Origin: Actinomycetota bacterium
GTDB lineage: Bacteria > Actinomycetota > Thermoleophilia > RBG-16-64-13
Reading direction: 5' to 3'
Length of the DNA: 8,937 nucleotides
Assembly (NCBI GenBank): GCA_003157225.1
Contig: PMIZ01000413.1
Span: forward strand, 1 to 8,937
A program made the translations under genes and the position numbers. The notes beneath the pieces were generated by a model, which saw only the letters and a program-made list of their open reading frames with translations, did no database searches and was not told where the DNA came from. Positions 6,198-8,937 of the stretch are shown here, in pieces. Position 1 is the stretch's first letter. Every line of letters begins with the position of its first letter.

Positions 6198-7688
6198 TTG
6201 GCTCTAGACAAGGATATCCACAACACATTCGCGGACGTAGTGGGTGAGGAGAACATCTGCGACGACCCGGTGATGATGGGTGCGTACTTCAAGACCGATT
6301 TCGCCGCCGTGATCATGCCCAAAGACACAGCCGAGGTCCAGGCGGTCGTCAAGCTTTGCAACAAGTTCAAACTGCAGTTTCGACCGATCTGCACGGGTTG
6401 GACGGGAGTGTTCGTGCCGGGGACCGTCTTGCTCGATCTGCGCCGGATGAACAAGATCATCGAGATCAACGAGAAGAACATGTACGCGGTGGTCGAGCCC
6501 TATGTGACCTCGGCCCAGTTGCAGGCCGAACTCTTCAAGAGAGGCCTGAACACCAACATCAAGGGCGCCGGCTCTCAGTGCTCGGCCATGCTCAGAGGCC
6601 ACGGGCACCTGGACCAGTCTTGCGGAGCGGACGACAGAAACCATCTAGCCGTCGAATGGGTTACCCCCGCGGGCGAGCTGGTGAAGGTCGGCTCGTGGGG
6701 CTCGTCGGACGAGTGGTTCTGCGGTGACGGGCCGGGCCCATCTCTACGGGCACTGGTGTCGACTGTCGTGCCACCCAGTGTGACGCCGGGCGTCTACACC
6801 AAGGTCGCGCTCAAGGTCTACCACTGGTCGGGCCCTGCCAAGTACCCACTGGTGGGGAACTCACCGAAGTACACAATGAGCGAGATCCCGTCGAACATGA
6901 TGGGCCGCTTCTACAGCTTCCCAACACTGGACCAGATGTGGCAGGCCGAGCTCAAGCTCGGTGAGAGCGAGATCTGCCTCGAGTTGATGGGCTTCAACGA
7001 GGCGATGGTCGCTGCGAATATCACCACCTGCAACGAAGAAGAGATGGCCATGTTCGAGCGCCTCTCCAAAGAGGTGCAAGGCCCAGGTTTCTTCGTGATC
7101 ATCGTCGGCGACTCTCCGGGCGACTTCGCGTACAAGAAGAAGGTGCTCGAGACGATCGTGGGCGAGTCGGCAGGCAAGTCGCTGAAGTCGGTGGAGGATG
7201 CCGAGACCGAAGGGATCCTGTTGGCCCAGTGCACCAGGATCAGCGCCTCCGTGAGAGAGACCTTCCGGCCTGGAGGGTACTTCAAGTCGATCCCCATCAT
7301 GGGCCAGAGAGACCTCACAATCAGGTGGGCCATCGGAGCGGGCAAGGCCAAGCTGCCTTTGATCGAGAAGGGCCTGATAGCCGACGACGGCGGGGGCTTC
7401 TTTGGATGGGGAGTGGAACAGGGGCATCTCGGCAAGACGGAGATCTTCTGCAAATTCAGCCCCATGAACCCCGAAGCCTGGAAAGGTGTCGACGCGTGGG
7501 AACACGAGCAGGCTGCGAGGGCTCTCGATGAGAAGTACTTCGCGCTCACGATGGCTCCGCAAGAGGAGATCGAAAGCAGAGTGGGGCCCGCGTTGTCCAA
7601 CTACCATCTGTGGTGGAACAAGGTCCTGGATACGATTGATCCGAACGGAGTGATACCCCTGAAAGGGACAAGCAAACTCACTCCCTGA
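6198..7688 (+). CDS. FAD-binding oxidoreductase, GlcD-type (second, divergent paralogue)
   Basis: A 496-residue protein with the same fold as the one encoded at 3393-4859: an N-terminal segment with the AEVQAVV helix (45-51), a pyrophosphate loop FRPICTGWTGVFVPGT (61-76), LLDLRRMNKI (78-87), VVEPYVTSAQLQ (98-109) and a C-terminal WWNKVLDTIDPNGVIP (472-487). The segment usually reading G-x-x-G-T-x-G-I-V-T is instead STVVPPSVTPGVYTK at 188-202, followed by the normal ALKVYHW strand. Either the FAD site is remodelled, the protein is a structural or substrate subunit like GlcE, or a pair of compensating indels lies here. Cysteines at 128 and 142 (GSQCSAM, QSCGAD) flank the region where other members carry a Gly/Asn-rich FAD loop. 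Translation starts at TTG with a good Shine-Dalgarno. It is the last gene of the operon. Its role as partner of the preceding HdrD-like protein is inferred from order. Confidence 0.87.
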   Translation: MALDKDIHNTFADVVGEENICDDPVMMGAYFKTDFAAVIMPKDTAEVQAVVKLCNKFKLQFRPICTGWTGVFVPGTVLLDLRRMNKIIEINEKNMYAVVEPYVTSAQLQAELFKRGLNTNIKGAGSQCSAMLRGHGHLDQSCGADDRNHLAVEWVTPAGELVKVGSWGSSDEWFCGDGPGPSLRALVSTVVPPSVTPGVYTKVALKVYHWSGPAKYPLVGNSPKYTMSEIPSNMMGRFYSFPTLDQMWQAELKLGESEICLELMGFNEAMVAANITTCNEEEMAMFERLSKEVQGPGFFVIIVGDSPGDFAYKKKVLETIVGESAGKSLKSVEDAETEGILLAQCTRISASVRETFRPGGYFKSIPIMGQRDLTIRWAIGAGKAKLPLIEKGLIADDGGGFFGWGVEQGHLGKTEIFCKFSPMNPEAWKGVDAWEHEQAARALDEKYFALTMAPQEEIESRVGPALSNYHLWWNKVLDTIDPNGVIPLKGTSKLTP

Positions 7689-7698
7689 CGTGTGGAAC

Positions 7699-7726
7699 GG
7701 GGGTGAGCCTGCACAGGCTCACCCCC
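7699..7726. terminator. Probable bidirectional terminator hairpin between convergent genes
   Basis: GGGGGTGAGCCT (7699-7710) and AGGCTCACCCCC (7715-7726) form a perfect 12-bp stem around a GCAC loop, 11 bases after the stop of the last + strand gene. There is no T-tract on either strand, so release would need Rho or the strength of the stem alone. A second copy of the 3' arm, CTCACCCCC at 7739-7747, could pair with the same 5' arm as an alternative structure. A NotI-type palindrome GCGGCCGC (7727-7734) lies between the two. Position between convergent genes supports the terminator reading. Confidence 0.65.
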
Positions 7727-7747
7727 GCGGCCGCCAGACTCACCCCC
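7718..7747. repeat. Direct repeat of CTCACCCCC in the convergent spacer
   Basis: CTCACCCCC occurs at 7718-7726 and again at 7739-7747, offset by 21 bases. The first copy is part of the hairpin's 3' arm; the second is a spare arm able to pair with GGGGGTGAG at 7699-7707. It may be a duplication of part of the terminator. Confidence 0.4.
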
Positions 7748-7797
7748 AGTGCAGCCCCGCCCGGCTACTACCTAGCCTGTGGCGAGAACGTTCCTGC

Positions 7798-8937
7798 TCA
7801 AAGCGGGTTGGCCTTGATCGTCTCCATCTCTTCCTCGAAGTCGGAGCCGAGGTAGTACTTGGGAGGCGTGAGGTCCTCGCCGCGCTGCTTGGCTTCCCAG
7901 CCAGCCTTGACCTTGTCGGGGGTCGCAGGCAGGGCGTAGACGCGCACGCCGCAGGCGTTGCTGATGGCGTTGATCACGGCCATGTGGTTGGAACTCTGGA
8001 AGCACTCGGAGCAGCCTGACGATCCGTGAGGGCCGTGCGGGCGCGGGGTCTCATGGAAGACGATGTTGAAATCGTCCGGGATCATGTCGATGGTGGGTAC
8101 GCCACAACCGATCATGCTGGCGTGCTTGTCCTCCGCGTCGTAGTCCTCGCTGAGGGCGAAGCCGATGGAATGGGATATGCCGCCGTAGCCCTGGCCTTCG
8201 ACGGAGAGCAGGTTGCCGACCACGCCCACGTCACCGACCCAGGTGAACTTCAGCACCTGCACCTTACCGGTCTTGACGTCGACCTCGACCTGGGCGACGT
8301 TGACGCCGTACATATAGGCTGGCTTCGTGTCGCCTTCGCCGGTGTTGGGATCGAGTCCTGGGGGCAGCCCGATGTTGAACTGGTCGTAGTGGCCGACGTA
8401 CTTCGTGGGAATGCCTTCGGCGACCATCTCGGCATGCTTGCGATAGGTGCCGTCTTCTTTGCGCATGGCGTCCATCAGTTGGGCGGCTGCATGAAGGGTG
8501 GCGTTGCCGGCCATGTAGTGCGATCGGCTGGCCGCGGCCAGGTTGGTGTCGGGGCAGGTCTTGCTGTCGTTCATCACGAGGCGCACCTGGGCCGCGGTGA
8601 CGCCCAGAGGGGCTAGGGCCTTCACGGCGTGGGTGAGCGCACCGATGTCGCCGCCCTGGCCCATGTCCTCCCAGGTGTTGAAATGGGTGAAGGTGCCGTC
8701 CGCGTTCAGTTCGAGCGCCACCTCGGCGTGGTCGAACATGCCCGCCGTGACAATGAATCCGCCCATGCTCATGCCCACGCCGACCTGCCTGCCCTGGGCT
8801 TTGGCCGCCTCGGCTTCGGCCTTGTACTGGTCGTATACGGGCTTGGCTTTCTCGAGCAGAGTCGGATAGACATACTCAAGGTAGGGGCGGCTGTTTATTG
8901 TGAGGTCACCGGGTCTGGCCGCGTTCTTGTAGCGGAA
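7798..8937 (-). CDS. Mop-type aldehyde oxidoreductase, molybdenum-binding subunit (C-terminal 379 residues, 5' truncated by window)
   Basis: The - strand frame is open from the right edge to a TGA at 7800-7798. The ATG/GTG-like codon near 8778 is internal, since 53 further residues in frame upstream (FRYKNAARPG...) continue the fold, so the true start is outside the window. It is the C-terminal part of a xanthine dehydrogenase/aldehyde oxidase large subunit that binds molybdopterin cytosine dinucleotide and hydroxylates aldehydes or N-heterocycles with water. Seen motifs, numbered from the window edge: WEDMGQGGDIGAL (about 89-101), SRSHYMAGNAT (137-147), YMYG (208-211), VEGQGYGGISHSIGFALSED (246-265) and GVRVYALPATPDKV (330-343). 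The active-site Glu is probably Glu311 in GSSGCSECFQSS, a Cys-containing variant of the usual GVGEPP. It converges on the operon, so it is a separate transcript; whether it shares the pathway is unknown. Confidence 0.88.
   Translation of the reverse strand, partial: FRYKNAARPGDLTINSRPYLEYVYPTLLEKAKPVYDQYKAEAEAAKAQGRQVGVGMSMGGFIVTAGMFDHAEVALELNADGTFTHFNTWEDMGQGGDIGALTHAVKALAPLGVTAAQVRLVMNDSKTCPDTNLAAASRSHYMAGNATLHAAAQLMDAMRKEDGTYRKHAEMVAEGIPTKYVGHYDQFNIGLPPGLDPNTGEGDTKPAYMYGVNVAQVEVDVKTGKVQVLKFTWVGDVGVVGNLLSVEGQGYGGISHSIGFALSEDYDAEDKHASMIGCGVPTIDMIPDDFNIVFHETPRPHGPHGSSGCSECFQSSNHMAVINAISNACGVRVYALPATPDKVKAGWEAKQRGEDLTPPKYYLGSDFEEEMETIKANPL

Noticed and set aside
8026..8616. + strand open frame of 196 codons opposite the molybdenum subunit gene
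   Set aside because: The - strand carries clear molybdenum hydroxylase motifs. The + strand product is a Val/Gly/His-rich shadow.
8776..8778. GTG near 8778 as the start of the molybdenum subunit
   Set aside because: The frame continues upstream to the window edge with protein-like sequence and no stop, so this codon is an internal Val and the gene is truncated by the window.

Overview
The window is a GC-rich stretch from what looks like an anaerobic bacterium. Nearly everything encoded is a soluble redox protein: a dicluster ferredoxin, an AprA/FrdA-type flavoprotein, two GlcD-type flavoproteins, a CCG-domain iron-sulfur protein and a molybdenum hydroxylase subunit. There is no rRNA, tRNA or other marker to place the organism. 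Strong Shine-Dalgarno sites, GTG and TTG starts, and many AGG/AGA arginine codons in a GC-rich background would fit an uncultured anaerobic actinomycete, a Desulfobacterota member or a Chloroflexota member; this is inference with low confidence.

Layout. Positions 1-81 hold the last 26 codons of an upstream gene. Seven genes on the + strand then run head to tail with gaps of only 13-72 bases: a single-domain cupin (113-529), an NAD-type short-chain dehydrogenase (602-1339), a 2x[4Fe-4S] ferredoxin (1353-1574), an AprA/FrdA-like FAD flavoprotein (1631-3325), a GlcD-type FAD protein (3393-4859), a GlcF/HdrD-like iron-sulfur protein (4911-6179) and a second, divergent GlcD-type FAD protein (6198-7688). 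This looks like one transcription unit. It is followed by a 109-base convergent spacer with a perfect 12-bp hairpin at 7699-7726. Beyond it, on the - strand, lies the C-terminal 379 residues of a Mop-type (xanthine dehydrogenase family) molybdenum aldehyde oxidoreductase that runs off the right edge.

How the genes may work together (inference). The ferredoxin and the AprA-like flavoprotein look like a two-subunit redox module comparable to AprBA, but the flavoprotein lacks the conserved FrdA/SdhA His-Pro-Thr segment and the flavin-linking His. The GlcD-HdrD/GlcF-GlcD trio resembles the three-subunit glycolate oxidase complex GlcDEF. The SDR probably oxidises or reduces an alcohol/ketone intermediate with NAD(H), and the cupin may bind a metal and a small carbon substrate. 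Together they suggest a catabolic operon in which a hydroxy or unsaturated organic acid (or its CoA ester) is oxidised and electrons pass through flavins and Fe-S clusters to a carrier. The substrate cannot be read from the sequence.

The oddest features are the second CCG site of the HdrD-like protein, where three expected cysteines are serines at canonical spacing; the second GlcD paralogue, whose FAD-contact loop has lost the usual Gly-rich G-x-x-G-T-x-G-I-V-T pattern; and the AprA-like protein with no recognisable known active site. No mobile elements, CRISPR arrays or RNA genes were seen.
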